This document shows, piece by piece, positions 41,353 through 50,175 of a stretch of DNA of 64,000 nt. Where the stretch lies: positions 1,426,001-1,490,000 of the forward strand of contig NZ_JABAIA010000003.1 in NCBI RefSeq assembly GCF_012641275.1, read 5' to 3'. The stretch comes from Chitinophaga varians (GTDB taxonomy: Bacteria > Bacteroidota > Bacteroidia > Chitinophagales > Chitinophagaceae). A program made the translations under genes and the position numbers. Numbering within the stretch: position 1 is the stretch's first letter; the number at the start of each line of letters is the position of its first letter. The notes beneath the pieces were generated by a model. The model was not told the origin of the DNA, did no database searches, and saw only the letters and a list, made by a program, of their open reading frames with translations.

Positions 41353-43131
41353 ATGGCTAAACTGCATTTCGCTCAGCATGCGGTACAGGCCTCCGTCTAC
41401 ACCTATCAATTCAGTATGGGTACCTTGTTCCACGATGTGGCCTTTGTCAAGCACAATGATTTTGTCGGCCTGCCGGATAGTAGACAGCCGGTGGGCGATG
41501 ACGATAGATGTACGACCTTCCATCAGCTTGTCCAGCGCGTCCTGCACCAGTCTTTCCGACTCAGAGTCCAGCGCCGACGTGGCCTCGTCAAGGATGAGGA
41601 TACGCGGGTTTTTAAGTACTGCCCTTGCGATAGCGATACGCTGGCGTTGCCCGCCTGACAGCTGAATACCGCGTTCACCGACGATGGTTTCCAGTCCCAG
41701 GGGAAAATGCCTGATAAACTCCCACGCGTTGGCTTTACGGGCGGCAGCTTCTATTTCCTCTTCTGTTGCGTCAGGTTTACCATATGCAATGTTCTCCCGG
41801 ATAGTGCCTCCAAAAAGGAAGACGTCCTGGGGCACCACCGCCATTTGAGAACGGAGCACAGACAGCGGGATGGAAGTTCCCAGCTTGCCATCATACAACA
41901 CGCGGCCTTCTGTAGGGTCGTAAAGGCGCAGCAGCAGTGATACGATTGTGCTTTTACCTGCGCCGCTGGGGCCTACCAGCGCTACTTTCTGGTCTTCTTC
42001 CACTTCAAAGGAAACATCTTTCAGGATGGTCAGGTCCGGCCGGGAAGGATAATGGAAAGAGATATTGCGGAAGGAAATCTGTCCTCCCAGCTGGTCTGCC
42101 GGTGCTATCTGGGGAACCGGGGTAATAGCTTCTTCCGGTTCGTCTAGTATTTCGAGCAGGTTTTCTGTGGCGCCGATGCTTTTCTGCAGGCTGGTATATA
42201 TTTCCGCCAGCCCGGCGATAGAACCGCCGATGAATACGGAATAGAGGATAAATGACAGCAGCTGGGGCGTACTGATGCCCATAGACACCCCTCTCCAGAT
42301 AACCGCCACCAGTGCCCCGAAGATACCCAGGATAATAAAAGAGGAAAAAGCCCCGCGGAATTTACCGCTCTTCATGCCGATGCGGGCCGCCTCATTGGTG
42401 CGCTGGCGGTAGCGGGCTATTTCAAACTGTTCGTTGGCGAATGCTTTTACATTGAGAATCCCCTGCAGGGTTTCTTCCACCACTGTATTGGCTGCAGCCA
42501 CCTGGGTCTGTACCTGTTTGGAGAAACGACGGATAAACTTGCCGAAGAACACCGCGGCCACCATCATAATGGGCAGAATGGCCAGCATAAAGGCGGTCAG
42601 CTGCCAGGAGGTCACCAGCAGAATGATCACCCCACCGACGATGATGATCATCTGGCGGATAAATTCAGCCAGCGTGGTGGTAAAGGTGTCCTGTAACAGG
42701 GAAATATCAGAAGAAATACGGCTGCTCAGCTCTCCCACCCTTCTTTCGAGGAAAAACCGCATCGGCAGCTTGATCATATGACTATACACGTGCTGCCGCA
42801 GTGCGGCCAGTGTCTTTTCTGAGACGTTTACAAACAGAATGGTGCGGAAAAAGGAGAAAATGGCCTGCGCCACCAGTACCGCCACCAGCATCAGCCCGGC
42901 CTTGTTAAAGCCGTGAAGCAGCTCACCGACGCTTTTGGGGTCTACCAGGTCTCCCAGCAAACGGGGAAATGCCAGGCCTGCCAGGCTGGAGATCAACAAA
43001 AAGGCGAGTCCTAGGGCGAATTCAGCCCAGTAAGGTTTTACATAACGGAAAAGGCGAAAGGTCTTTTTAAGGGACGTCCATTTCAGAATTGGTTTGGGAG
43101 CCGGGACGACGGCAGTGGTTTCATTTTGCAT
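41350..43131 (-). CDS. ABC transporter, fused permease/ATPase (MsbA-type exporter)
   Basis: 593 residues, a half-size type IV exporter acting as homodimer in the inner membrane. Six membrane helices fall at ~35-60, 75-100, 150-172, 175-195, 258-282 and 290-312. The nucleotide-binding domain has Walker A GPSGAGKST (387-395), signature LSGGQRQR (491-498), Walker B ILILDEATSALD (511-522) and His switch in VIAHRLS. MsbA-type pumps move lipids or drugs outward; no substrate clue is present. Its stop codon overlaps the end of palindromic element c. A terminator separates it from the next upstream lipoprotein gene. Confidence 0.94.
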   Translation of the reverse strand: MQNETTAVVPAPKPILKWTSLKKTFRLFRYVKPYWAEFALGLAFLLISSLAGLAFPRLLGDLVDPKSVGELLHGFNKAGLMLVAVLVAQAIFSFFRTILFVNVSEKTLAALRQHVYSHMIKLPMRFFLERRVGELSSRISSDISLLQDTFTTTLAEFIRQMIIIVGGVIILLVTSWQLTAFMLAILPIMMVAAVFFGKFIRRFSKQVQTQVAAANTVVEETLQGILNVKAFANEQFEIARYRQRTNEAARIGMKSGKFRGAFSSFIILGIFGALVAVIWRGVSMGISTPQLLSFILYSVFIGGSIAGLAEIYTSLQKSIGATENLLEILDEPEEAITPVPQIAPADQLGGQISFRNISFHYPSRPDLTILKDVSFEVEEDQKVALVGPSGAGKSTIVSLLLRLYDPTEGRVLYDGKLGTSIPLSVLRSQMAVVPQDVFLFGGTIRENIAYGKPDATEEEIEAAARKANAWEFIRHFPLGLETIVGERGIQLSGGQRQRIAIARAVLKNPRILILDEATSALDSESERLVQDALDKLMEGRTSIVIAHRLSTIRQADKIIVLDKGHIVEQGTHTELIGVDGGLYRMLSEMQFSH

Positions 43132-43187
43132 TAGGATATATACTTTGTTAATGGGGACGATCTACTCACAAAGATATTGCATTAAGA

Positions 43188-43233
43188 AATGCCTTACTTC
43201 GGATAAAATAATTTTATTCCGTAGTAAGGCATT
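43188..43233. terminator. Terminator hairpin between lipoprotein and ABC transporter genes
   Basis: AATGCCTTACT pairs with AGTAAGGCATT, and the stem continues through CGG/CCG and ATAAAAT/ATTTTAT with small internal bulges. It follows the small lipoprotein gene in the minus direction. Confidence 0.75.
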
Positions 43234-43251
43234 GTTGCGGGCAACAAGCTA

Positions 43252-43509
43252 CTATTGCGATTTGTGCCCCGGATTTTTGGAGGAATCTCCGGCTCCGGTA
43301 CCGAAGCGGGCTGAATCTTCGCCCGGATTAATAGCTCCCGGAGGTGTCTGAGCCGCCGGCGCGGTGTCCGGAATAATAGCGGCCGTGTCTGTGGTGCCAC
43401 TGTTGTTCAGGTTCATCGAATCCTGATTGTTGTGCTGTGCGCCGTTGCCACAAGCCGTCAGCATGGCCGCCGATATGCCGGCAACCAGCAACAGGTAAGA
43501 TACTTTCAT
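43252..43509 (-). CDS. Small lipoprotein, Ser/Thr/Asn-rich
   Basis: 85 residues. The signal peptide ends in a lipobox LTAC (Cys20 in ISAAMLTACGNG), so the mature protein is a lipid-anchored, disordered 65-residue tail rich in Asn, Thr, Asp, Ala and Pro. No domain is recognised. It is the second of two small lipoprotein genes on this strand; the other, 65 bp upstream, has a similar low-complexity composition. Function unknown; such small lipoproteins are common in Bacteroidota envelopes. Confidence 0.75.
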   Translation of the reverse strand: MKVSYLLLVAGISAAMLTACGNGAQHNNQDSMNLNNSGTTDTAAIIPDTAPAAQTPPGAINPGEDSARFGTGAGDSSKNPGHKSQ

Positions 43510-43574
43510 GGTCCAGTGTTTAAGGGTGAAGTAAACAGTTACATGGTATAATCAAGCTCCACCCGGTTAAACAA

Positions 43575-43772
43575 CTACTGACGCGAAGTATCCGGTTTGG
43601 TCATGGTGGTGTCTACCGGGATTACGCTGGTGCTGTCTACCTTCGGTACTGAAACCGCAGCGGAATCGGCTTCACGGGATGCCTCCTTGCTGCTGTTACA
43701 GGCGAATAAAAGAATACACAACACTCCTGTAACGCAGGCTACCATAAAAAATTTATATACGAAAGGCTTCAT
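43575..43772 (-). CDS. Small lipoprotein, Ser/Asp/Val-rich
   Basis: 65 residues. Signal peptide with lipobox LFAC (Cys25 in CILLFACNSSKEAS). The mature part is a short, charged, disordered tail (SREADSAAVSVPKVDSTSVI). Similar in size and composition to the neighbouring small lipoprotein at 43252-43509, perhaps a related tandem gene. It is divergent from mgtC, whose promoter box at 43830 lies between them. No function can be assigned. Confidence 0.7.
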   Translation of the reverse strand: MKPFVYKFFMVACVTGVLCILLFACNSSKEASREADSAAVSVPKVDSTSVIPVDTTMTKPDTSRQ

Positions 43773-43829
43773 ATGGCAGGTATTTATAGTCTTAACTCAC
43801 AACCTGCAGGAAAGAATTGTGCCAACCCT

Positions 43830-43837
43830 TACATTTG
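43830..43837 (+). promoter_or_regulatory. -7 promoter box for the mgtC-DUF763-nfi operon
   Basis: TACATTTG, an exact TAnnTTTG match, 22 bases before the ATG at 43860. Its position rules out the longer reading frame from 43773. Confidence 0.6.
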
Positions 43838-43859
43838 TAAGAAGTTATTTCCCCACAAT

Positions 43860-44525
43860 ATGAAACACGTCGTACAAATTATTCAGGAAGACCAGATACT
43901 GAAAGTATGCGTTGCCCTGCTGATAGGTACCCTACTGGGCCTTGAGCGCGAGTACAAACGCAAAGCTGCCGGTATGCGTACCATGACGCTCATCTGCTTA
44001 AGCAGCACCCTTTTCACTATACTGTCGGCCGAACTGGGCTACCCTAACAGCCCGGACCGTGTGGCATCCAACATCCTTACCGGCGTAGGTTTCATAGGCG
44101 CAGGGGTTATCTTTAAAAACGATTACACCATAGATGGCATTACCACCGCCGCTTCCATCTGGATAGCCGCGGCCCTGGGCATGGCCATCGGCATGAGCCA
44201 GTACGTGCTGGCCGTAGGCGGACTGGCAGGCGCTTTGATCGTACTCATACTGATGGAGTTCACCGAAAAAAGTATTGCTGAGGTCAACGACAAACGGTAT
44301 TATATCATCTATTTTCATGAAGACAAATTTCCGGAGGTGGACATAGAACATATTCTCCGCAATTTTGGATTAAAATATAAACGGATGTTCATTGTACGGA
44401 AAGCGGACCTGATAGAGCTCAGTTACACAGTCCGGGGAAATCGTAGCAAAATGGAACAATTAGATGACTTTTTGCTACAGAACAAATCCGTTACAGAGTT
44501 TCAGGTACAACAAAACCCACTATAA
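43860..44525 (+). CDS. MgtC/SapB family membrane protein
   Basis: 221 residues from the ATG at 43860. KVCVALLIGTLLGLEREYKR is the family hallmark at the first helix, followed by KAAGMRTMTLICLSSTLFT, NILTGVGFIGAGVIF and TTAASIWIAAALGMAIG, giving four to five membrane helices. The cytosolic C-terminal ~80 residues (IIYFHEDKFPEVDIEHI to the end) resemble an ACT-like domain, as in MgtC. The family is linked to magnesium limitation and ATP-synthase regulation in pathogens. It heads an operon with DUF763 (7-bp gap) and endonuclease V. Confidence 0.9.
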   Translation: MKHVVQIIQEDQILKVCVALLIGTLLGLEREYKRKAAGMRTMTLICLSSTLFTILSAELGYPNSPDRVASNILTGVGFIGAGVIFKNDYTIDGITTAASIWIAAALGMAIGMSQYVLAVGGLAGALIVLILMEFTEKSIAEVNDKRYYIIYFHEDKFPEVDIEHILRNFGLKYKRMFIVRKADLIELSYTVRGNRSKMEQLDDFLLQNKSVTEFQVQQNPL

Positions 44526-44532
44526 CTACATT

Positions 44533-45732
44533 ATGCCTTCTTATGCAGACATGCCTTTACACTATGGTCACGTACCGCCCTGGCTGGCCAAACGCATGGC
44601 CCTTCTGGGTGGCGCCATTGTAGAGGCAATTGTGACAGACTATGGAAAAGGTGAAGTAATAAGGCGGCTGAGCGATCCCTGCTGGTTTCAGGCGCTGGGA
44701 TGTGTGCTGGGCATGGACTGGCATTCTTCCGGCATCACCACCAGCGTTATGGGCGCACTGAAAAAGGCCATCAATCCCCGTTCCCAGGAACTGGGCATTT
44801 ATATCTGCGGCGGCAAAGGCCGTCACAGCCGCGAAACACCGGCAGAACTGATGCGCATAGCCGAAAAAACCGGTCTGCCCGGAGAACAACTGGTGCACAG
44901 CAGCAAACTCACCGCCAAGGTAGACAACACTGCCATCCAGGACGGCTTCCAGCTGTACCTGCATTCTTTCATTTTGTCGACAGACGGCGACTGGGCCGTG
45001 GTGCAGCAGGGCATGAACGACGCCAGCAGCATGGCACGGCGCTATCACTGGCATTCCACGGCATTCACGTCGTACACGGAGGCGCCGCATACTTTTATCT
45101 ACGGCCGCAACCAGGGCATGATCCTCAATCTCACCGACATGCAGGCGGCTTCCACAAAAAGCGGCATTCTTCAATTGCTGGAGGAAAAACCTGCACACCT
45201 GTTGCCCGAAATACGCAACCTGGTCATGCCTTCCCATCACGATGTACGGGCGGAAAATGTCAACCTTAAAAGACTGGGCAGCGTGTTGGCGCTGGCGCAT
45301 GACGTACACCCGGCCAATTTTGAATCGCTCCTGATGCTGGAAGGCGTAGGTCCGCGGACGTTACAGTCCCTCACCCTCGTCAGTGAAGTGATACACGGTA
45401 CTCCTTCCCGCTTTGAAGACCCGGCACGATTTTCCTTTGCTCATGGCGGTAAAGACGGACATCCGTTCCCCGTGCCCGTCCGGATCTATGATGAAACCAT
45501 CGACACGCTGCGGGATGCGCTGAACAAAGCCAAAATAGGTCACACCGACAAACAGGAGGCCATCCGCAAGCTCTCTGTCCTCGCACAAAAAATTGAGCAG
45601 GACTTTGAGCCCAATACGAATTTTGAAAAAGTCATAGAACGGGAAAAACGGGATTCGTGGAAATATGGCGGACGTACAGTCTTTGGTAAAGCTGCTCCAC
45701 CGAAAGACGGGGAGCAACTATCTTTATTCTGA
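44533..45732 (+). CDS. DUF763 family protein with helix-hairpin-helix motif
   Basis: 399 residues from the ATG at 44533. DUF763 proteins are found in archaea and scattered bacteria and have no proven activity. Conserved-looking blocks: IYICGGKGRHSRETPAEL, SSKLTAKVDNTAIQDGFQLY, VVQQGMNDASSMARRYHWHS. LEGVGPRTLQSLTLVSEVIH in the C-terminal half looks like a helix-hairpin-helix (GVG) non-specific DNA-binding motif. The C-terminus is charged. Translation is coupled to endonuclease V 17 bp downstream, and the DNA-binding motif makes a nucleic-acid-processing role plausible. Confidence 0.87.
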   Translation: MPSYADMPLHYGHVPPWLAKRMALLGGAIVEAIVTDYGKGEVIRRLSDPCWFQALGCVLGMDWHSSGITTSVMGALKKAINPRSQELGIYICGGKGRHSRETPAELMRIAEKTGLPGEQLVHSSKLTAKVDNTAIQDGFQLYLHSFILSTDGDWAVVQQGMNDASSMARRYHWHSTAFTSYTEAPHTFIYGRNQGMILNLTDMQAASTKSGILQLLEEKPAHLLPEIRNLVMPSHHDVRAENVNLKRLGSVLALAHDVHPANFESLLMLEGVGPRTLQSLTLVSEVIHGTPSRFEDPARFSFAHGGKDGHPFPVPVRIYDETIDTLRDALNKAKIGHTDKQEAIRKLSVLAQKIEQDFEPNTNFEKVIEREKRDSWKYGGRTVFGKAAPPKDGEQLSLF

Positions 45733-45749
45733 AGCTACAGCGGAAATTC

Positions 45750-46439
45750 ATGAAAGACTACAACACCCTCACGGTACCCGAAGCAACCCTGCTGCAGCAG
45801 GAAATGCGCAAAGAAGTGATCACGGCGCCATTCAATGGAAAGATACAGCTGATCGCCGGAGCAGATATCTCCTTTAATAAATTCAGTACTACCGTATACG
45901 CCGGTATCGTATTAATGCGGTTCCCCGGCCTGGAGCCGGTGGGCTACAGTCTCGTGGTTAAAGAAGTCACGTTTCCCTACGTGCCGGGCTTCCTGGCTTT
46001 CCGTGAAGTACCGGCGTTACTGGATGCGTGGCAGCAGCTGCCGCAGAAACCGGACGTGCTGGTAGTAGACGGCCATGGTATTGCCCACCCGCGGCGCATG
46101 GGCATCGCCTCTCATTTCGGGGTGCTGGCCGGACAGGTGACGGTGGGCAGCGCGAAGAAAAAGCTGTACGGCAGCTATGAAGAACCCGGGGAAGAGCGGG
46201 GCGCACATACGCCGCTGACAGATAAACAAGGCGTGGTGATCGGCACCGTGCTGCGCAGCAAACAAAAGGTAAAACCCATTTTCGTCTCCCCCGGGCACCT
46301 GATCGATGTACCAGGCAGCCTGGCACTGGTGGAACAGTGCGTGCGGAAACACCGGCTGCCGGAGCCTACGCGGCTGGCGCACAATGCGGTCAACCAGTTC
46401 CGGCTAGGTGTTCTCTCACAGGGCTATACGCCCGTCTGA
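45750..46439 (+). CDS. nfi: Endonuclease V (deoxyinosine 3' endonuclease)
   Basis: 229 residues, cytosolic. It nicks DNA one base 3' of deoxyinosine as the first step of alternative excision repair of deaminated adenine. The active site is visible: Asp39 (GADIS), the wedge PYVPGFLAFRE with Tyr77 and Glu86, Asp107 in VVDGHGIAHPRR, and KKKLYGS for the catalytic lysine region. Length and motifs match E. coli Nfi. Third gene after mgtC and DUF763 and co-transcribed with them. Confidence 0.95.
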   Translation: MKDYNTLTVPEATLLQQEMRKEVITAPFNGKIQLIAGADISFNKFSTTVYAGIVLMRFPGLEPVGYSLVVKEVTFPYVPGFLAFREVPALLDAWQQLPQKPDVLVVDGHGIAHPRRMGIASHFGVLAGQVTVGSAKKKLYGSYEEPGEERGAHTPLTDKQGVVIGTVLRSKQKVKPIFVSPGHLIDVPGSLALVEQCVRKHRLPEPTRLAHNAVNQFRLGVLSQGYTPV

Positions 46440-46442
46440 CCG

Positions 46443-48068
46443 TTAAAATTGTATCCAGGCCACACAGGCTTGCTTCTCCGTGCCTTTACGGCTGATCATC
46501 ACGGTGGCGTATACACGCTGTGCCTGGTCGTAGCTCGAAGCGCCCATCATACAATAATATCCTTTCGTCACTTCCGGCGTTCCAAACAGGAAAAGCCGTT
46601 CCATTTTGCCATTATAGAACCGGTAACATACGAAGTTGGCGTCTGTGGTATATTTCAGCGGCTTCTTTACTTTGTCCTGTCCGCCGGAATCGAGGTATTG
46701 CAGGTAATCATTGAACAGTACAAAGGTGGCATTGGGAATATTGACATAGTCATAAGACAGGTAAGTGTTGGTATTCAACGCTGCGATTTTGTTCCGGAAC
46801 ACCCATTCGCTTTTCATTCTGCGGTGCAGGGAAAAGGGCTCGCATACGCCAGTAATAGACTGGTACTTGGAAACTGCCAGTGTTTCGTTCTCCCGGCCTG
46901 TGGAGTCCAGAAGCGCCACACCGATGTCGCCCATATTGGTATGTAGTTTATTGATCTGCGTATTGCCTTGTTTGTAGCGGGTAAGCGTTTCCAGCAGCAG
47001 GGTACCGCTGCCGTCCGGCTGCCAGTACATGCGCTGGGGCGCGCCTTTGTAATCTTCCTTGTAGCCAAGGTTCAGCTGTACGTTCTTTCCCAGCTCGGGG
47101 AAGGACAGCTGCTGATGTTTACGCAGCTTGCCGGAAGACAACAGCGTGTTCAGGAAGATGCCGCTGCTGCCGTCTGACCGTTGGCCGGGGGCATATAATA
47201 ACAGCTTCACTTCATCGCGGGCAGGCAGGTACTGCTGATAACCGCTTACATCGCCGAAATTGGCCGTATAGTCGAGCACGTGATGCGCAAAGGTGGCGGA
47301 ATCGGGCGACAGGGCGGAGAAGATGACTTTAGACCACGGTTCGTTGCCTTTCCTTTTGGCATTGAATCCCACCGTGCTCATATACACCTTGTCTTTACCA
47401 TGCACCGACAGGCTGATGTAACTGTAATAGCTGTACGTTGTATCCGGCAGATAATAAAGCCCGGTGTTAAGCAGTTCATGCGACGGGGAGAAATGCATCA
47501 CGCGGATACGCTCGCGGATACTATCGTTGCGCTGTATTTCCGCGCCATTGAAAAACGCTACTGCATAGTAGTCGCTGTCAGGGTCTTTTTCCACGTAACA
47601 GTCGTGCGAAGCCAGGTTTTCCTGCACATATACACTACGATGCAGCACCGTGGACAGTTCTCCCAGCTTATCCTCTCGTAGCAGTTTACCGTTTTGAGGG
47701 TCCAGTACCAGCCGGAAAAACACCGGCACATATTTCACGAGCTGCTGGAGAAAGATCACCGGCTGACCGTTGATTTCATAGATACCATCTATTTCGGTTG
47801 ATTCCAGATCGGCCGCGTTCCACAAACTGCCGCCCACGGAATCTGCGGCTATCTGTTCATGTTTAGCGTTGTATACGGTCACCCTCATCCCTTCCTTTTT
47901 GGAAAAATGTAACCAGAAGGTATGACCATTCTTTAATTGCATCAGTTTGTCCCATCCGTCCAATGGCTCTTCCACGGCAGGTCCCAGGGTTACAACGGGT
48001 ACCTGGGCATACAGGCCGGCAGGGATCAAAAACAAGCATAACCAAACAACTGATCTGATATAGGACAT
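46443..48068 (-). CDS. Hypothetical secreted protein
   Basis: 541 residues from the ATG at 48068; the ATG at 48092 lies inside a predicted -7 box, so the shorter start is preferred. A clear signal peptide (YIRSVVWLCLFLIPAGLYAQ) is followed by a repetitive beta-rich region with Tyr and Asp pairs (NGHTFWLHFSKKEGMRVTVY, DDPDSDYYAVAFFNG-like, LSVHGKDKVYMSTVGF, PQRMYWQPDGSGTLLLETL, YNGKMERLFLFGTPE), suggesting a beta-propeller of kelch- or WD-like blades. No catalytic motif or family is recognised. Monocistronic, convergent with nfi and 3 bp from it. Confidence 0.7.
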   Translation of the reverse strand: MSYIRSVVWLCLFLIPAGLYAQVPVVTLGPAVEEPLDGWDKLMQLKNGHTFWLHFSKKEGMRVTVYNAKHEQIAADSVGGSLWNAADLESTEIDGIYEINGQPVIFLQQLVKYVPVFFRLVLDPQNGKLLREDKLGELSTVLHRSVYVQENLASHDCYVEKDPDSDYYAVAFFNGAEIQRNDSIRERIRVMHFSPSHELLNTGLYYLPDTTYSYYSYISLSVHGKDKVYMSTVGFNAKRKGNEPWSKVIFSALSPDSATFAHHVLDYTANFGDVSGYQQYLPARDEVKLLLYAPGQRSDGSSGIFLNTLLSSGKLRKHQQLSFPELGKNVQLNLGYKEDYKGAPQRMYWQPDGSGTLLLETLTRYKQGNTQINKLHTNMGDIGVALLDSTGRENETLAVSKYQSITGVCEPFSLHRRMKSEWVFRNKIAALNTNTYLSYDYVNIPNATFVLFNDYLQYLDSGGQDKVKKPLKYTTDANFVCYRFYNGKMERLFLFGTPEVTKGYYCMMGASSYDQAQRVYATVMISRKGTEKQACVAWIQF

Positions 48069-48082
48069 TATCTTACTAATTA

Positions 48083-48097
48083 TATATTTCAAATATA
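48083..48097. promoter_or_regulatory. Divergent promoter boxes in AT-rich palindrome
   Basis: TATATATTT-C-AAATATATA (48081-48099) is a 9-bp inverted repeat with a 1-nt centre. On the minus strand it reads TATATTTG (48097-48090), an exact -7 box for the secreted-protein gene. On the plus strand TATATTTC (48083-48090) is a 7-of-8 match that could serve the phosphotransferase gene. Confidence 0.55.
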
Positions 48098-48173
48098 TAT
48101 AATTATATGTAATTATCTATTTATCATATGTATCTCAAAGATGAAAAAAAGAAAAAATAAATATCTTCACCAG

Positions 48174-49154
48174 ATGAAAACAGTTTTCCCCGCTATTTAT
48201 TCCACCCTCTGCCCCAAAGCACTGTCCTCCTTTCTTTCCGAAAAATATGCGCTTGAAAATGTTCAATGCAAACTGCTGGTGCGTGGCGTAGGCGATACCT
48301 ATCTGGCGGAAACACCGGATAACCGTTTTATACTCCGCGTGTATCGTTCGTCTCACCGGAACATCTTACAGATAAAAGAAGAGGTAGCCTTGCTACAGGC
48401 GTTGAAAGAGAGGGCCATATCAGTATCCTACCCTCTCCCCGATATTACAGGGGAAACAGTTCAACTGCTGGAGGCCCTGGAAGGAGAAAGGTGCGCGGTA
48501 TTGTTTAGCTATGCGCCAGGGCATGCGGTAAGACTATTGGACAATAAACAATTACAGCTGCTGGGAACGGAGATGGCACGTTTCCACCAGGTGTCGTCCT
48601 CCTTCGCACCGGAAACGAACCGATGGGAATTTAATATGGAGACGATGTTTGACCGTCCGCTTGAAATGCTCAGGGCCGGCTTTGACAGCAACCCGGAAGA
48701 TTATGCCTGGCTGCAGCAGGCAGCCAAAGAAGCCATCGAAAAATTATCCGCTGTGAATGGATTGCCGGCAGGCTATTGTCATTTCGATCTCCTGCCGAAA
48801 AATATGCACTTCGCGGGCGATACGATCACCCTCTTTGATTTTGATTTCATGGGATATGGCTGGCTGGTAAATGATATCGCTGCCTGCTGGCAATACCTGT
48901 CGCTGGAAGTGTATACCAAAAGGCTGACACAAGAGGCGGCAGACGCACAATATCATATCCTGCTGGACGCCTACCGGCAACACCGGGCGCCCTGTGAAGC
49001 GGAATTGGAGATAGTGCCTTACCTCGCTGTGGGCTGGTGGTTGTTCTACATGGGATTCCATACTACGCACGATCAGTTTCATGCCTTTACGCAACCTGGA
49101 CAACTAAAGCTGTTCACAGGGCTGTTAAGGCACTTTGTTACTTATTGGACGTGA
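48174..49154 (+). CDS. Aminoglycoside phosphotransferase-like kinase (SrkA/APH fold)
   Basis: 326 residues from the ATG at 48174; an ATG at 48141 adds a lysine-rich KKRKNKYLHQ segment. The protein-kinase-like small-molecule kinase fold is complete: RFILRVYRSSHR with the ATP-binding lysine region, then GYCHFDLLPKNMHF (the HxDxxxxN catalytic loop) and LFDFDFMGYGW (the DFD metal-binding motif). Similar proteins include homoserine/stress-response kinases and aminoglycoside kinases. With no resistance context, substrate unknown. Cytosolic. Promoter lies in the divergent AT-rich region. Confidence 0.88.
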   Translation: MKTVFPAIYSTLCPKALSSFLSEKYALENVQCKLLVRGVGDTYLAETPDNRFILRVYRSSHRNILQIKEEVALLQALKERAISVSYPLPDITGETVQLLEALEGERCAVLFSYAPGHAVRLLDNKQLQLLGTEMARFHQVSSSFAPETNRWEFNMETMFDRPLEMLRAGFDSNPEDYAWLQQAAKEAIEKLSAVNGLPAGYCHFDLLPKNMHFAGDTITLFDFDFMGYGWLVNDIAACWQYLSLEVYTKRLTQEAADAQYHILLDAYRQHRAPCEAELEIVPYLAVGWWLFYMGFHTTHDQFHAFTQPGQLKLFTGLLRHFVTYWT

Positions 49155-49263
49155 CGGCTTCTTCCTTTTGAAAAGATGAACGTGTATACTCCTTAACAAA
49201 ACTCAATTCCGGCTTTGTTCGTAAGTCTACTTAATTTGTTTCACCCTGTTTTATACTTAGCTT

Positions 49264-50175
49264 ATGATTTTGAATGTAATTTTACCTCTATTATTAGCAC
49301 TTATTGTCACCTATTGTTTATTTAACATTTTACTTAGGAACAAAATCAACTTTAAGCTCATTGCTCAGCCCAATGCAAATACGGTGACCCATGTACAGCC
49401 CATCCCCCTCATCGGTGGACTAGGCATTTTTCTCGGTGTGGCACTTACCGCTGTATTTTTTTTGGAGAAGGGCTTTCCATTGGGAACCTATCTTTTAGGA
49501 TTATTGCCCATGGCCGTTTTAGGGGTCTATAAAGACAGATTTCAAGCCCCATTGTCCTCAATCATTCAGCTTGTCTTCCAAATCACAACCTGCCTTATTT
49601 TATACTTTTATTGGAATGAGATAAGCCATCTCAGTTATAATCTAATAAATGCAGGTGTGTTTGTGGTAATTTGTTGCATCATCATCAATTCCTATAATTT
49701 CATTGACGTAATGGATGGATTAGCGGGAGCCTATATAGCAAGTGTGCTCATTCTACTTGGTGCCAGCATGATATATCACGAAAATATTCACCTCATTTCA
49801 TTTGTCGCTTTGTTTACCGGGGCTATTTTAGCCTTCCTGAGATTTAATTGGCGGCCGGCAAAATTATTTATGGGTGACCTGGGATCATTTGGTCTCATTT
49901 ATACAGTCTTATTTATAATCATCTCAATACGTCCTGTTGAAGGAGTTTCTACACATTTGGGGTACTTCTTTGTTTTCTTTTTAGTAATTATTGAATTTAC
50001 TTTCACGGTTACCCGGCGGATAATGACTGGAAGGTTGCCATGGATCGGAGATGGGGTACACATAAGCACCCTCCTCTTAAAAAAAGGAATTAAAAGTCAA
50101 ACTATAGTGATCTATGCAGTATTGGTGACAATTATTACTAATCTACTGGCTGTATTTTGTTTCCATGTGAAGTAG
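49264..50175 (+). CDS. MraY/WecA-type undecaprenyl-phosphate glycosyl-1-phosphate transferase
   Basis: 303 residues with about ten membrane helices. The family's three cytosolic loops are seen but varied: NSYNFIDVMDGLAGA (normally N-x-x-N-x-x-D-G-x-D-G-L), FMGDLGSFG (normally M-G-D-S-G-S) and GDGVHIS near the end. The enzyme transfers a sugar-1-phosphate, probably from UDP-N-acetylhexosamine, to undecaprenyl phosphate as the first step of an envelope polysaccharide. The gene is clearly lower in GC (by eye below 40%) than its neighbours. It overlaps the convergent flavoprotein gene by 38 bp. Confidence 0.85.
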   Translation: MILNVILPLLLALIVTYCLFNILLRNKINFKLIAQPNANTVTHVQPIPLIGGLGIFLGVALTAVFFLEKGFPLGTYLLGLLPMAVLGVYKDRFQAPLSSIIQLVFQITTCLILYFYWNEISHLSYNLINAGVFVVICCIIINSYNFIDVMDGLAGAYIASVLILLGASMIYHENIHLISFVALFTGAILAFLRFNWRPAKLFMGDLGSFGLIYTVLFIIISIRPVEGVSTHLGYFFVFFLVIIEFTFTVTRRIMTGRLPWIGDGVHISTLLLKKGIKSQTIVIYAVLVTIITNLLAVFCFHVK

